Positions 14,981 to 22,759 of a DNA stretch of 34,961 nucleotides are shown here, piece by piece. Within the stretch, counting starts at the first letter, position 1. Each line of letters starts with the position of its first letter. Origin of the DNA: Streptomyces triticisoli (lineage in GTDB: Bacteria > Actinomycetota > Actinomycetes > Streptomycetales > Streptomycetaceae); NCBI RefSeq assembly GCF_003270085.1, contig NZ_QFDQ01000128.1:1-34961 (forward strand), given 5' to 3'. The notes under the pieces were generated by a model. That model had not been told where the DNA came from. It ran no database searches and saw only the letters and a program-made list of their open reading frames with translations. The position numbers and the translations under genes are program-made.

Positions 14981-15043
14981 CAGTCCGCACAGTCCGCGCG
15001 GTCCGCGCAGTCCCTCGAGCCGGTGGAGTCCGTACGGTCCGTG
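14981..15043. repeat. Seven-unit array with 9-bp period
   Basis: Beginning seven bases after the RsbW-like stop codon, seven consecutive nonamers share the pattern C(A/G)GTCCG(C/T)(A/G): CAGTCCGCA, CAGTCCGCG, CGGTCCGCG, CAGTCCCTC, GAGCCGGTG, GAGTCCGTA, CGGTCCGTG. The fifth is the most divergent. The array ends four bases before a SigB-like promoter. It is non-coding on the annotated strand. Confidence 0.75.
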
Positions 15044-15047
15044 ACGC

Positions 15048-15073
15048 GTATGGGCGTTCCCGCAAGGGGGTAC
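15048..15073 (+). promoter_or_regulatory. Consensus SigB-type promoter of the MBL gene
   Basis: GTAT (15048-15051), a 16-base spacer and GGGTAC (15068-15073) match the Streptomyces SigB consensus GNNT-N14-16-GGGTAC/T exactly. The -10 is 75 bases before the ATG at 15148. This is one of three exact matches in intergenic DNA of the window. Confidence 0.55.
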
Positions 15074-15147
15074 TCCGGGTGGGTCCGGACAGCACCGTTC
15101 CCGCGAGACCACACAGACGGGCCCCGTCCCGTCGGGCAAGGACCACC

Positions 15148-15990
15148 ATGGCTGCCATCGACGACGACGCCATCGACCTGCACTTCATCGGCAACGCGAC
15201 GGTCCTGCTGCGCTACGGCGGCCTGACCCTGCTGACGGACCCCAACTTCCTGCACCGCGGCGAGCACGCCCACCTGGGGTACGGGCTGATGAGCCGCCGC
15301 CTCACCGAGCCGGCCCTGGACCCCGGGCAGCTGCCGCGCCTGGACGCCGTGGTCCTCTCCCACCTGCACGGCGACCACTGGGACCGCAGGGCGCGGCAGC
15401 ATCTGGACCGCTCGGTGCCGATCGTCACCACACCGCACGCGGCCCGCCGTCTGCGCACCTGGCAGGGGTTCCGGCGGGCCGGGGGCCTGCGCACCTGGGA
15501 GACCTGCACCTTCCAGCGGGGCGACGCACAGGTCCGGGTGACCTCCCTGCCCGGCCGGCACTCCCTGCAGCCCGTGCTGCGCCTCCTGCTGCCGCCGGTG
15601 ATGGGCAGCATGCTGGAGTTCGGCCCCCGCGACGGAGCGGTACGGCTGCGGCTGTACATATCCGGCGACACGCTCCTGTTCGACGACCTGGAGGAGATCG
15701 CCCTCCGCTTCCCCGGCGCCGACCTGGCGGTGCTGCACCTGGGCGGCACCACCCTGCCGGGCGGTTTCGTGGTCACCATGGACGGCGCGCAGGGCGCCGA
15801 ACTCGCCCGCCGTCTCGACTACCGGAACATCCTGCCGGTGCACTACGACGACTACACCGTCTTCCGCTCCCCGCTCGACGACTTCCTGGACGAGGCGCGC
15901 AGGCTCGGCCTGCAGGAGCGGCTGGTGCACTGCCGGCGCGGGCAGCACGCGCGCGTGGTGGGCCACGGAGAACGGCCCATGGTCGGCTGA
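15148..15990 (+). CDS. MBL-fold metal-dependent hydrolase
   Basis: A 280-residue protein with the metallo-beta-lactamase fold of the UlaG/YqjP-like type. The di-metal motif is complete: His72-x-His74-x-Asp76-His77 (SHLHGDHWD), His138 (PGRHS), Asp174 (ISGDT) and His232 (LPVHYDD). The N-terminal strand LHFIGNATVLLRYGGLTLLTDPNF is characteristic of this group. It is cytosolic with no signal peptide. Members act on phosphoesters, lactones or related substrates; none can be assigned here. The start has AAGGA six bases upstream. A consensus SigB-type promoter lies at 15048, so it is likely a stress-induced single gene. The next gene starts 140 bp further on. Confidence 0.92.
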   Translation: MAAIDDDAIDLHFIGNATVLLRYGGLTLLTDPNFLHRGEHAHLGYGLMSRRLTEPALDPGQLPRLDAVVLSHLHGDHWDRRARQHLDRSVPIVTTPHAARRLRTWQGFRRAGGLRTWETCTFQRGDAQVRVTSLPGRHSLQPVLRLLLPPVMGSMLEFGPRDGAVRLRLYISGDTLLFDDLEEIALRFPGADLAVLHLGGTTLPGGFVVTMDGAQGAELARRLDYRNILPVHYDDYTVFRSPLDDFLDEARRLGLQERLVHCRRGQHARVVGHGERPMVG

Positions 15991-16129
15991 CTCCCTCCGA
16001 CCGGACAGGCAGCGGCTGCCGGACGGCCGCGGAGGTGTTTTCCTCGTGGGGTGGAGGCAACTCGGCCCGCACACCGGCGGAAGGAGCGTCTCCCAGCCAT
16101 CCCCCTGCTCCACGGAACGGGAGTTCCGG

Positions 16130-17404
16130 ATGACATCACAGCACCGGCCACCCCGCGCGCGTGGTCTGCGCATCGGCCTGCTGGGCTCCTACGGCGGCTT
16201 CAACATCGGCGACGAAGCCATCCTGCAGTGCGTCCTCGGCTGCCTGCGGTCCCATCGGCCGCAGGCCCAGCTGGTCGTCTTCAGCCGCGACGCCGGGCAC
16301 ACCCGCGACCACCAGCGGGCGGCGGACGAGGTGGTGGGCTGGGAGGGCGTGCCGCAGAAGCAGGTCACCGATGTGCTCTCCGGCCTGGATCTGCTGGTGC
16401 TGGGCGGGGGCGGCATCCTCTACGACGGCGAGGCGCGCCGCTATCTGAAACTGGTGCACGCGGCCCAGCTCCGGGGCGTCCGCACGTTCGCCTACGCGGT
16501 CGGCGCCGGCCCGCTGCGCGAGGCCGACGACCGGGAGGCCGTACGGACCGTGCTGGCGGCCATGGACGAGGTGGTGGTCCGCGACGAGGAGTCGCGCCTG
16601 GTCCTGGAGGAGGTCGGGGTGGAGCGGGACCTCGTCGTCACCGCCGACCCGGCGCTGCTGCTGCCGCCGGAGCCGTTCACCGCCGAGATGATGCGGCAGG
16701 AGGGCGTGCCGGCCCACGCCCGGCTGGTGGGCATGTCGGTGCGCGAGCCCGGCCGGGCGGCGGAGAACCTGGACGAGGGCGACTACCACGCCCTGCTCGC
16801 CGACGTCGCGGACTTCCTGGTGCGCCGCCTGGACTCCCACGTGGTCTTCATGCCGATGGAACGCCACGACGTCCGCCACGCCCACGCCGTGCTGTCCCGG
16901 ATGACCGCGCCGGACCGGGGCCGGATCCTGCACAGCGCCTACACCCCCGGGCAGGTGCTGGGCCTGATGAGCCACCTGGACCTGGTGGTCGGCATGCGGC
17001 TGCACTTCCTGATCTTCGCGGCCGTCTCCGGGCTGCCCGTGCTGCCGCTGCCGTACGCCGGGAAGGTCTTCGACTTCGCCCGCCGGCTGGGCGCCCCGGC
17101 GCTGGTGGGCGTGGCCCGCGAGCAGGTCGGTCTCATGCTGGCCGAAGTGGACCGGCTGTGGGACGAGTTCCCGCAGCGCCGGGTGGACCTGGGTGCCCGC
17201 GTCCGTACCCTCAAGGAGCTCGCCGGGGAGACCTGCGCGCGGTGCGGGGCCCTGCTGGACGCGATGGACCGCGCCGACGACACGGCAGGAGCGACCGGCC
17301 TGCACCTGCTGAGTCCCGGTCCCGGGCACGGCGTGGGCGTCGGGGGCGACGAGGTGCCCGAGGACGGCGTGGTGCGCAGCCGCAGCGCCGGCCGGGAGGT
17401 GTGA
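16130..17404 (+). CDS. Polysaccharide pyruvyl transferase family protein
   Basis: A 424-residue member of the polysaccharide pyruvyl transferase family (CsaB/WcaK-like), which adds ketal-linked pyruvate to sugars in wall or exopolysaccharides. Typical features are the N-terminal GLLGSYGGFNIGDEAIL, the central LLVLGGGGILYD and the C-terminal VGMRLHFLIFAAVSGLPVLPL with its conserved Arg-His. It has the GT-B-like two-domain arrangement and is probably cytosolic. The last 35 residues are Gly/Val-rich and variable. ATG at 16130 is preferred to the earlier ATG at 16046 because it gives the family-like start and has GGGAG upstream. The downstream FAD enzyme begins inside its stop codon, so the two are almost certainly co-translated. 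Confidence 0.9.
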   Translation: MTSQHRPPRARGLRIGLLGSYGGFNIGDEAILQCVLGCLRSHRPQAQLVVFSRDAGHTRDHQRAADEVVGWEGVPQKQVTDVLSGLDLLVLGGGGILYDGEARRYLKLVHAAQLRGVRTFAYAVGAGPLREADDREAVRTVLAAMDEVVVRDEESRLVLEEVGVERDLVVTADPALLLPPEPFTAEMMRQEGVPAHARLVGMSVREPGRAAENLDEGDYHALLADVADFLVRRLDSHVVFMPMERHDVRHAHAVLSRMTAPDRGRILHSAYTPGQVLGLMSHLDLVVGMRLHFLIFAAVSGLPVLPLPYAGKVFDFARRLGAPALVGVAREQVGLMLAEVDRLWDEFPQRRVDLGARVRTLKELAGETCARCGALLDAMDRADDTAGATGLHLLSPGPGHGVGVGGDEVPEDGVVRSRSAGREV

Positions 17405-18855
17405 TGCCGATCCTGCCCCGTCCCGAACAGCCGCGGACCGTGACGCTCCCCCCGCGTCCGGCCCAGCACGCGGGGCGTACGAATGTGCTGGTGGTGGGCG
17501 GCGGGCCCGCGGGGACCGCGGCCGCGTACGCCGCCGCCGACGCCGGTGCCGACGTGGTCCTGGTCGAGCGGTACGCCTTCCTCGGCGGCAACGCCACCGT
17601 CGCGCTGGTGATGCCGCTGATGTCGTTCCACAACGAGCACAGGCAGGCGGTGTTCACCGAGGACGGCGGAGGGGACCGGCTGCTGCCCACCGACCACGGT
17701 GAGGGAGAGCCCGTGGTGGCCGGGTTCCTGTGGCGGCTGCTGGAGCGGCTCACCGCGTGCGGAGGCTGCGTCCCGCCGTCCCCGGACACCGGCTACACCG
17801 TGCCGTTCGACCCGGAGCTGTTCAAACTCGTCCTGCTGGACCTGCTCGACGAGGCCGGGGTGCGTCTGCTGTTCCACTCCTTCGCCTCGGGCGCGCTGCC
17901 CCTGGAGGACGGCTGGCGGGTGGTGTTCGAGACCAAGTCGGGCCCGGTGGTGATCGACGCGGACGTCGTGGTGGACGGCACCGGCGACGGGGACGTGGCC
18001 GCCGCGTGCGGGGCCCCCTTCGAGGTGGGGCGCCGGGAGGACGGGCGGGTGCAGCCGATGACGCTGATGTTCCGGGTGGCCGACTTCGCCGCTCCCCGCT
18101 TCGCCGAGTACGTCCGGGCCCACCCCGACCAGTGGCGCGGCGTCCACGGGCTGTGGGACCTCGTCCAGGAGGCCACCGAGGCGGGAGAACTGCGGATGCC
18201 GCGCGAGGACATCCTCTTCTTCGGCACCCCGCACCCGCGGGAGCTCTCCGTCAACAGCACCCGCGTCACCGGAGCGCTCGGCATCGACGTGTGGGATCTG
18301 AGCCGTGCCGAATGGACCGCCCGCCGCCAGCTGGACCGGATCGACCACTTCCTGCGTTCGCGCGTACCCGGCTTCGAGGAGGCGTACGCGGTGCAGAGCG
18401 GCGTCCAGATCGGGGTGCGCGAGACCCGCCGCGTCATGGGGGACTACCGGCTGACCGGCTACGACGTCCTCGACGCCCGCGCCTTCCCGGATGTCGTCGC
18501 GCACGGCGCCTACCCGATCGACATCCACAACCCGGAGGGCAGCGGAACCGTGATCAGGCGCGTCCCCCGGGGCCGCTACTACGACATCCCGCTGCGCTGC
18601 CTGCTGCCCCAGGACACCGAGCGGCTGCTCGTCGCCGGCCGCTGCATCTCCGGATCGCATGTGGCGCACTCCTCGTACCGGGTCATGCCCATCGCGATGG
18701 CCACCGGGCAGGCGGCGGGCGTCTGCGCCGCGCTGGCCACCCGGACGGGCCGTCTGCCCCGGGAGGTGCCGTACGCCCTCGTCCAGCAGGAGCTGTTGCG
18801 CCAGGGCGCCCGCCTGCGCGTCCAGGAGGACATCGAGGCGCCCCGCCCCGTGTAG
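17404..18855 (+). CDS. FAD-dependent oxidoreductase (FAD_oxidored family)
   Basis: A 483-residue flavoprotein. The dinucleotide-binding motif VGGGPAGTAAAYAAADAG (Gly32, Gly34, Gly37) is followed by ERYAFLGGNAT, the signature of the PF12831-type family. A second FAD element is VVVDGTGDGDVAAACG, and the C-terminal FAD contact is LLVAGRCISGSHVAHSSYR with VMPIAMATGQAAG. Family members carry out oxidations on varied, mostly unknown substrates. The ATG at 17404 overlaps the transferase stop codon by one base (a GTG at 17401 is also in frame), giving translational coupling, and GGGAGG lies just upstream. The pairing with a pyruvyl transferase suggests a sugar or glycan substrate; that is inference from context. 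Confidence 0.9.
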   Translation: MPILPRPEQPRTVTLPPRPAQHAGRTNVLVVGGGPAGTAAAYAAADAGADVVLVERYAFLGGNATVALVMPLMSFHNEHRQAVFTEDGGGDRLLPTDHGEGEPVVAGFLWRLLERLTACGGCVPPSPDTGYTVPFDPELFKLVLLDLLDEAGVRLLFHSFASGALPLEDGWRVVFETKSGPVVIDADVVVDGTGDGDVAAACGAPFEVGRREDGRVQPMTLMFRVADFAAPRFAEYVRAHPDQWRGVHGLWDLVQEATEAGELRMPREDILFFGTPHPRELSVNSTRVTGALGIDVWDLSRAEWTARRQLDRIDHFLRSRVPGFEEAYAVQSGVQIGVRETRRVMGDYRLTGYDVLDARAFPDVVAHGAYPIDIHNPEGSGTVIRRVPRGRYYDIPLRCLLPQDTERLLVAGRCISGSHVAHSSYRVMPIAMATGQAAGVCAALATRTGRLPREVPYALVQQELLRQGARLRVQEDIEAPRPV

Positions 18856-18895
18856 CCGTACGACTCGCGCGCCGGCGCCGGAGGCGAAAAAATGT

Positions 18896-18920
18896 GTGTG
18901 AGGTTTCAGCACGGGGGTAC
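18896..18920 (+). promoter_or_regulatory. Consensus SigB-type promoter of the sigma-factor gene
   Basis: GTGT (18896-18899), a 15-base spacer and GGGTAC (18915-18920) match the SigB consensus exactly. The -10 is about 90 bases before the ATG. SigB-type genes in Streptomyces are often autoregulated, and this would fit. Confidence 0.6.
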
Positions 18921-18935
18921 ACGCCCCGGCATCCG

Positions 18936-18958
18936 CTTGATCACGGCTCTTGATCACG
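18936..18958. repeat. Direct repeat of CTTGATCACG in the sigma-factor leader
   Basis: The decamer CTTGATCACG occurs at 18936-18945 and 18949-18958, a 13-bp period. Each copy contains the palindrome TGATCA. It lies between the candidate promoter and the ribosome-binding site, a position suited to an operator or leader element. Confidence 0.7.
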
Positions 18959-19008
18959 ACAGCGGTCGCGTACGGAAGAGGCCCCGGCTGAGAGGGAGGT
19001 GCCGCACG

Positions 19009-19854
19009 ATGGCGGTGACCACAGAGGTGAAGGCGACCCGGGCGGGCACTCGGCTGCCGGAGGTGGCCGATCCCTCCCAGGTCGCGCCCACCGACGCGCG
19101 GGCCCTGTCACGGCTGTTCTTCGACCGGCTGGCCACGCTCGAGGAGGGCACGCCGGAGCACCAGTACGCGCGCAACACGCTGATCGAGATGAACATGTCC
19201 CTGGTCCGCTACGCGGCCGGCCGCTTCCGCAGCCGGGGTCCGCAGGAGATGGAGGACATCGTCCAGGTCGGCATGATCGGGCTGATCAAGGCGATCGACC
19301 GGTTCGAGCTGGCCCGCGAGGTGGAGTTCACGTCCTTCGCCGTGCCCTACATCGTCGGCGAGATCAAACGTTTCTTCCGCGACACCTCGTGGGCCGTGCA
19401 CGTCCCGCGGCGGCTGCAGGAGGCCCGGGTCGAGCTGGCCAGGGCCACCGAGGAGCTCGGCAGCCGGCTGGGCCGCAAGCCCACGACCAAGGAGCTCGCG
19501 GAGCTGATGAACCTGCCCGAGCAGGAGGTCGTCGACGCGATGGTGGCCTCCAACGGCTACACCTCCGCCTCCCTGGACGCCGCGGTCGGCGGCAGCGAGG
19601 AAGGCGAGAGTGTCCTGGCCGACTTCATCGGCGCCGAGGACACCGGCATGGAACTCGTGGAGGACGTGCACAGCCTGGCCCCGCTGCTCGCGGAGCTCGA
19701 CGAGCGGGACCGGCAGATCATCCACATGCGGTTCGTCGAGGAGCTCACCCAGGCACAGATCGGCGAGCGCCTCGGCATCTCCCAGATGCACGTGTCCCGG
19801 CTGCTCAACCGGCTGCTGGCCCGGCTGCGGCAGGGGCTGCTGACCACCCGCTGA
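19009..19854 (+). CDS. SigB/SigF/SigG-family RNA polymerase sigma factor
   Basis: A 281-residue stress or sporulation-type sigma factor of the sigma-70 group 3. Region 2 is EDIVQVGMIGLIKAIDRFELAREVEFTSFAVPYIVGEIKR (about 82-121), followed by FFRDTSWAVHVPRRLQE, the hallmark of SigB/SigF/SigG. Region 3 lies at about 140-200 and region 4, with its helix-turn-helix (LTQAQIGERLGISQMHVSRLLNRLL), at about 245-275. Such sigma factors are held by RsbW-like kinases and released by STAS antagonists. ATG at 19009 has AGAGGGAGG nine bases upstream. The promoter and repeats before it suggest autoregulation. Streptomyces has several close paralogues, so I give no specific name. A bidirectional hairpin separates it from the convergent catalase. 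Confidence 0.96.
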   Translation: MAVTTEVKATRAGTRLPEVADPSQVAPTDARALSRLFFDRLATLEEGTPEHQYARNTLIEMNMSLVRYAAGRFRSRGPQEMEDIVQVGMIGLIKAIDRFELAREVEFTSFAVPYIVGEIKRFFRDTSWAVHVPRRLQEARVELARATEELGSRLGRKPTTKELAELMNLPEQEVVDAMVASNGYTSASLDAAVGGSEEGESVLADFIGAEDTGMELVEDVHSLAPLLAELDERDRQIIHMRFVEELTQAQIGERLGISQMHVSRLLNRLLARLRQGLLTTR

Positions 19855-19869
19855 CAGCGGGGCCACGAC

Positions 19870-19919
19870 ACGGGGCCGGACGCCGCCGTCCTGGGGAGGT
19901 GGGCGGCCTCCGGCCCCGT
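19870..19919. terminator. Bidirectional hairpin between sigma factor and catalase
   Basis: ACGGGGCCGGA (19870-19880) is the exact complement of TCCGGCCCCGT (19909-19919), and CGCCGCC with GGCGGC inside can extend the stem. It sits 15 bp after the sigma-factor stop and 16 bp from the catalase stop. Confidence 0.75.
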
Positions 19920-19935
19920 TCGCTCGCTGTGCGCC

Positions 19936-21594
19936 TCAGCGCGTGACGACGTGCCGCTCGTTGGGGACGCAGTGGGTCATGGTGAGCCCCTCCACGTCGC
20001 GCGGCGGGTTCTTGCCGAGGTTGGACAGGCGCTTGCGGTCCTCGTCGGTCAGGTTCTGGTCGGGCAGCGGCTGCAGGTGCGCGACGTCCTTGGGGGAGAT
20101 GCCCAGGCCCTCACCGACCTTCAGTCCGAGCTCGTTCTCCACCAGCAGGAAGTGCCACACCATGCGCTCCTGCACCGGGCGGTCGCACTGGGACAGCAGG
20201 TCGACGAAGTTCTTCACCAGGTCGTCGCGTTCCCACTGCTCCATCAGCAGGTAGCGCTGACCCGCCTGGAGGTAGTCGTTGGTGCGCGGGATGCGCCTGC
20301 GGGTCAGCCGGCCGCTGATCTCGGGCCCCTGCTCCTCGTGCGCCGGGTACGTGGCCTCGCACAGGGCGCCGTCGGTGATCGACGGTTCGTAGTTGATGCT
20401 CGGGTTGTCGCCGCCGTCCACGTGATAGGCCATCTGGCCGTCGCGCTGATTGGTGCGGACCTCGGCGTGCCTGGCCTGGTTGACCGGCAGTTGCAGGTAG
20501 TTGGGGCCGACCCGGTGGCGCTGGGTGTCGCTGTAGGAGAAGGTGCGGCCGACCAGCATCTTGTCGTCGGAGAAGTCGAGGCCGTCGACGAGCACGCCGG
20601 TGCCGAAGGAGATCTGCTCGTTCTCGGCGAAGAAGTTCTCCGGCATCCGGTCGAGCACCATCCGGCCCACCGGCCTGGGCGGGAAGTCCTGTTCGGGCCA
20701 GGTCTTGGTGTCGTCCAGCGGGTCGAAGTCCAGCTCCGGGTGGTCGTGGTCGTCCATCATCTGCACGAGCAGTTCCCACTCGGGGTGGTCGCCGCGCCCG
20801 ATGGCCTCGTAGAGGTCCTTGGTCGCGTGGCCGAGGGAGTCCGCCTGGACGTTGGCGGCGTCCTCCTCGGTCATGCTGCGCACGCCCTGCTTGGGCATCC
20901 AGTGGTACTTCACCAGCTTGGTGTGGCCCTCGTCGTTCACCCACTTGTAGGTGTTCACGCCGAAGCCCTGCATGTGCCGGTAGTCGGCGGGGATGCCGCG
21001 CGGGCTGAACAGGTTGACCAGCATGTGCAGCGACTCCGGCGACTGCGACATGAAGTCGAAGATCCGCCGGGGCTGCTGTTCGAAGGTCACCGGGTCGGGC
21101 TTGAGGGAGTGGATGACGTCCGGGAACTTGATGGCGTCCCGGATGAAGAAGACGCCCAGGTTGTTGCCGACCAGGTCCCAGTTGCCGTCCTCGGTGTAGA
21201 ACTTCACCGCGAAGCCGCGCGGATCGCGGGCCGCCTCGGAGGAGTCCCGGCCGCCGATGACCGTGGAGAAGCGCACGGCGACGTCCGTGCGCTTGCCGCG
21301 CTCCTGGAACAGCCTGGCCCGGGTGTGGCGGCTGATCGGCTCGTCCCCCCAGGAGCCGTACGCCTCGAAGAAGCCGTACGCCGTCACGCCCCGGGCGTGG
21401 ACGACCCGCTCCGGGATGCGCTCCCGGTCGAAGTGGCTGATCTTCTCCAGGAACTGGTAGTTCTCCAGCGTCGCCGGGCCGCGGGGGCCGACCGTCCGCT
21501 GGTTCTGGTTGTCGTAGACGGGGTGGCCCTGCCGGTTGGTGAGGGTCTTCCGGCCGGCGCCCGGGGCGGGGCCCTTGCTGGATACGTCCGTCAT
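19936..21594 (-). CDS. Heme catalase
   Basis: A 552-residue typical heme catalase that converts hydrogen peroxide to water and oxygen. Catalytic residues are in place: His66 (RVVHARG), Asn138 ([10 protein letters not shown]) and the proximal heme ligand Tyr354 in [14 protein letters not shown]. The length is that of a small-subunit catalase with a modest C-terminal extension; there is no glutamine amidotransferase-like domain. The N-terminus ([23 protein letters not shown]) is also typical. ATG at 21594 has GAAGGAG upstream. A weak SigB-like sequence lies about 75 bases upstream, and the gene is convergent with the sigma factor. Among Streptomyces catalases, CatB is SigB-dependent and CatA is controlled by CatR; which one this corresponds to is not decided. 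Confidence 0.97.
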   Translation of the reverse strand: MTDVSSKGPAPGAGRKTLTNRQGHPVYDNQNQRTVGPRGPATLENYQFLEKISHFDRERIPERVVHARGVTAYGFFEAYGSWGDEPISRHTRARLFQERGKRTDVAVRFSTVIGGRDSSEAARDPRGFAVKFYTEDGNWDLVGNNLGVFFIRDAIKFPDVIHSLKPDPVTFEQQPRRIFDFMSQSPESLHMLVNLFSPRGIPADYRHMQGFGVNTYKWVNDEGHTKLVKYHWMPKQGVRSMTEEDAANVQADSLGHATKDLYEAIGRGDHPEWELLVQMMDDHDHPELDFDPLDDTKTWPEQDFPPRPVGRMVLDRMPENFFAENEQISFGTGVLVDGLDFSDDKMLVGRTFSYSDTQRHRVGPNYLQLPVNQARHAEVRTNQRDGQMAYHVDGGDNPSINYEPSITDGALCEATYPAHEEQGPEISGRLTRRRIPRTNDYLQAGQRYLLMEQWERDDLVKNFVDLLSQCDRPVQERMVWHFLLVENELGLKVGEGLGISPKDVAHLQPLPDQNLTDEDRKRLSNLGKNPPRDVEGLTMTHCVPNERHVVTR

Positions 21595-21665
21595 GCTCGT
21601 GGACTCCTTCGACGATGCGTCCCTGCGGTCACGGGTGGGAATATGACCATCTTTGCCCCGTTTCC

Positions 21666-21690
21666 CTACCCTTCACGGCCGAAGCTAGGC
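21666..21690 (-). promoter_or_regulatory. Weak SigB-like promoter before the catalase
   Basis: On the minus strand, GCCT (21690-21687), 15 bases and GGGTAG (21671-21666) match the SigB consensus except for the final base. The -10 is about 72 bases before the start codon. Only suggestive. Confidence 0.3.
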
Positions 21691-21726
21691 CGAACGGACA
21701 CCCGCACGTCCCGAGCCGCCGGGCGT

Positions 21727-22605
21727 TCAGCCGGCGGTCCGGCCGCCGCCGGTCAGGGCCTGCTGCAGGTGCGGGACGACACGCGTGAGCCGCAGGACGC
21801 CCCACAGGATCAGCCCGGCCCCGATCAGCTCCGGCGCGAGCCACCAGCCGACACGGATCCGCTCGTCGAACAGCGTGACGCCCAGCACCAGGCTGACCGT
21901 CGCGTCACCGATCGTCAGCGCCGGCTGGGAGGCCGCCAGCGCGCCGGCCTGGAGGGCGTTCTCCAGCAGCAACAGGGCGCCGATCCCGGTGAGGGCGAAG
22001 CCGTACGTCTGCCAGGCGGTCAGGAAGGCCGCGAGGCCGGAGGCGGCGAGGGTGCCGGTGGCGGACTTCAGCAGCGCGGCGGTCAGGGCGTTGCCGATGG
22101 CGGCGGCCGCGGCCAGCACGGCGGCCCGGAACAGGGCGGAGCGCCCGGTCCGGGCCAGGGCCACCGCGGTGGCCATCGCTCCCAGGCACAGCGCCAGGGC
22201 GGGGATCCACCGCACCATGGCCGCCTGGTCCTTCGCTCCGGTGGGGGCGGCCGAGACCAGGAGCAGCGCAAGACCGCCGACCACGCCCGCCACGGCCCAC
22301 CAGCCCGCGCGGGGCAGTGCCCGGTGCATCAAGGGGACGGCGATGAGCAGGGCGAAGGGCAGCTCCAGGATGAACAGGGGCTGGACCAGCGCCATCGGCC
22401 CGTTGACCAGGGCGAGCGCCTGGAACAGGGCGGCTCCCGTCACCCCGCCGATGCCGGCCAGCCAGACCGGGCGGCGCACCAGGGCGAGCAGCAGGCGCAG
22501 CCCGCCGCCGCGCGCGACGGTGGAGGCCGCCTTGCGCTGGAAGGCCGTCCCCATGGCGTTGCTGACGGCCCCCATGACGGCGAAGCACACGGCCAACCCG
22601 ACCAC
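21727..22605 (-). CDS. DMT-superfamily (EamA-like) transporter
   Basis: A membrane protein of 292 residues with about nine or ten hydrophobic helices, organised as two similar halves, as in drug/metabolite transporters related to EamA and to the NIPA/DUF803-like group. The first helix is VVGLAVCFAVMGAVSNAMG and the following FQRKAASTV is a conserved feature of the family. The start is uncertain: GTG at 22605 gives a normal first helix, whereas GTG at 22692 adds 29 polar residues; neither has a strong ribosome-binding site. The 22692 start lies only nine bases from the iron box. The substrate is unknown. It is divergent from the ferredoxin reductase, sharing a short intergenic region. Confidence 0.85.
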   Translation of the reverse strand: MVGLAVCFAVMGAVSNAMGTAFQRKAASTVARGGGLRLLLALVRRPVWLAGIGGVTGAALFQALALVNGPMALVQPLFILELPFALLIAVPLMHRALPRAGWWAVAGVVGGLALLLVSAAPTGAKDQAAMVRWIPALALCLGAMATAVALARTGRSALFRAAVLAAAAAIGNALTAALLKSATGTLAASGLAAFLTAWQTYGFALTGIGALLLLENALQAGALAASQPALTIGDATVSLVLGVTLFDERIRVGWWLAPELIGAGLILWGVLRLTRVVPHLQQALTGGGRTAG

Positions 22606-22700
22606 AGGTCCACGATGCCCGACGGATGGCGTGCCGTCCTGCCGCCCACCCCTGCCATAAGTCTGCTTTATGTCCTCATAGACCGGACCCACGTACCAAC

Positions 22701-22719
22701 TTAGGTTTGCCTCAGCTTA
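22701..22719 (+). promoter_or_regulatory. Iron box (DmdR/IdeR-type operator) before the ferredoxin reductase
   Basis: The 19-mer TTAGGTTTGCCTCAGCTTA matches the actinobacterial iron-repressor consensus TTAGGTTAGGCTAACCTAA at 14 positions, and at 15 positions of the variant with CTCACC. It lies 41 bases before the reductase start, where a repressor would cover the promoter, so the gene is probably derepressed under iron limitation. Confidence 0.65.
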
Positions 22720-22759
22720 GGGTGGCAGTCGCCTGTCCTCGCTCGAAGGGAACCTGATC

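Noticed and set aside
16051..17403. A 934-residue frame containing the FAD oxidoreductase
   Set aside because: The first 451 residues overlap the pyruvyl transferase in another register; the oxidoreductase starts at 17404.
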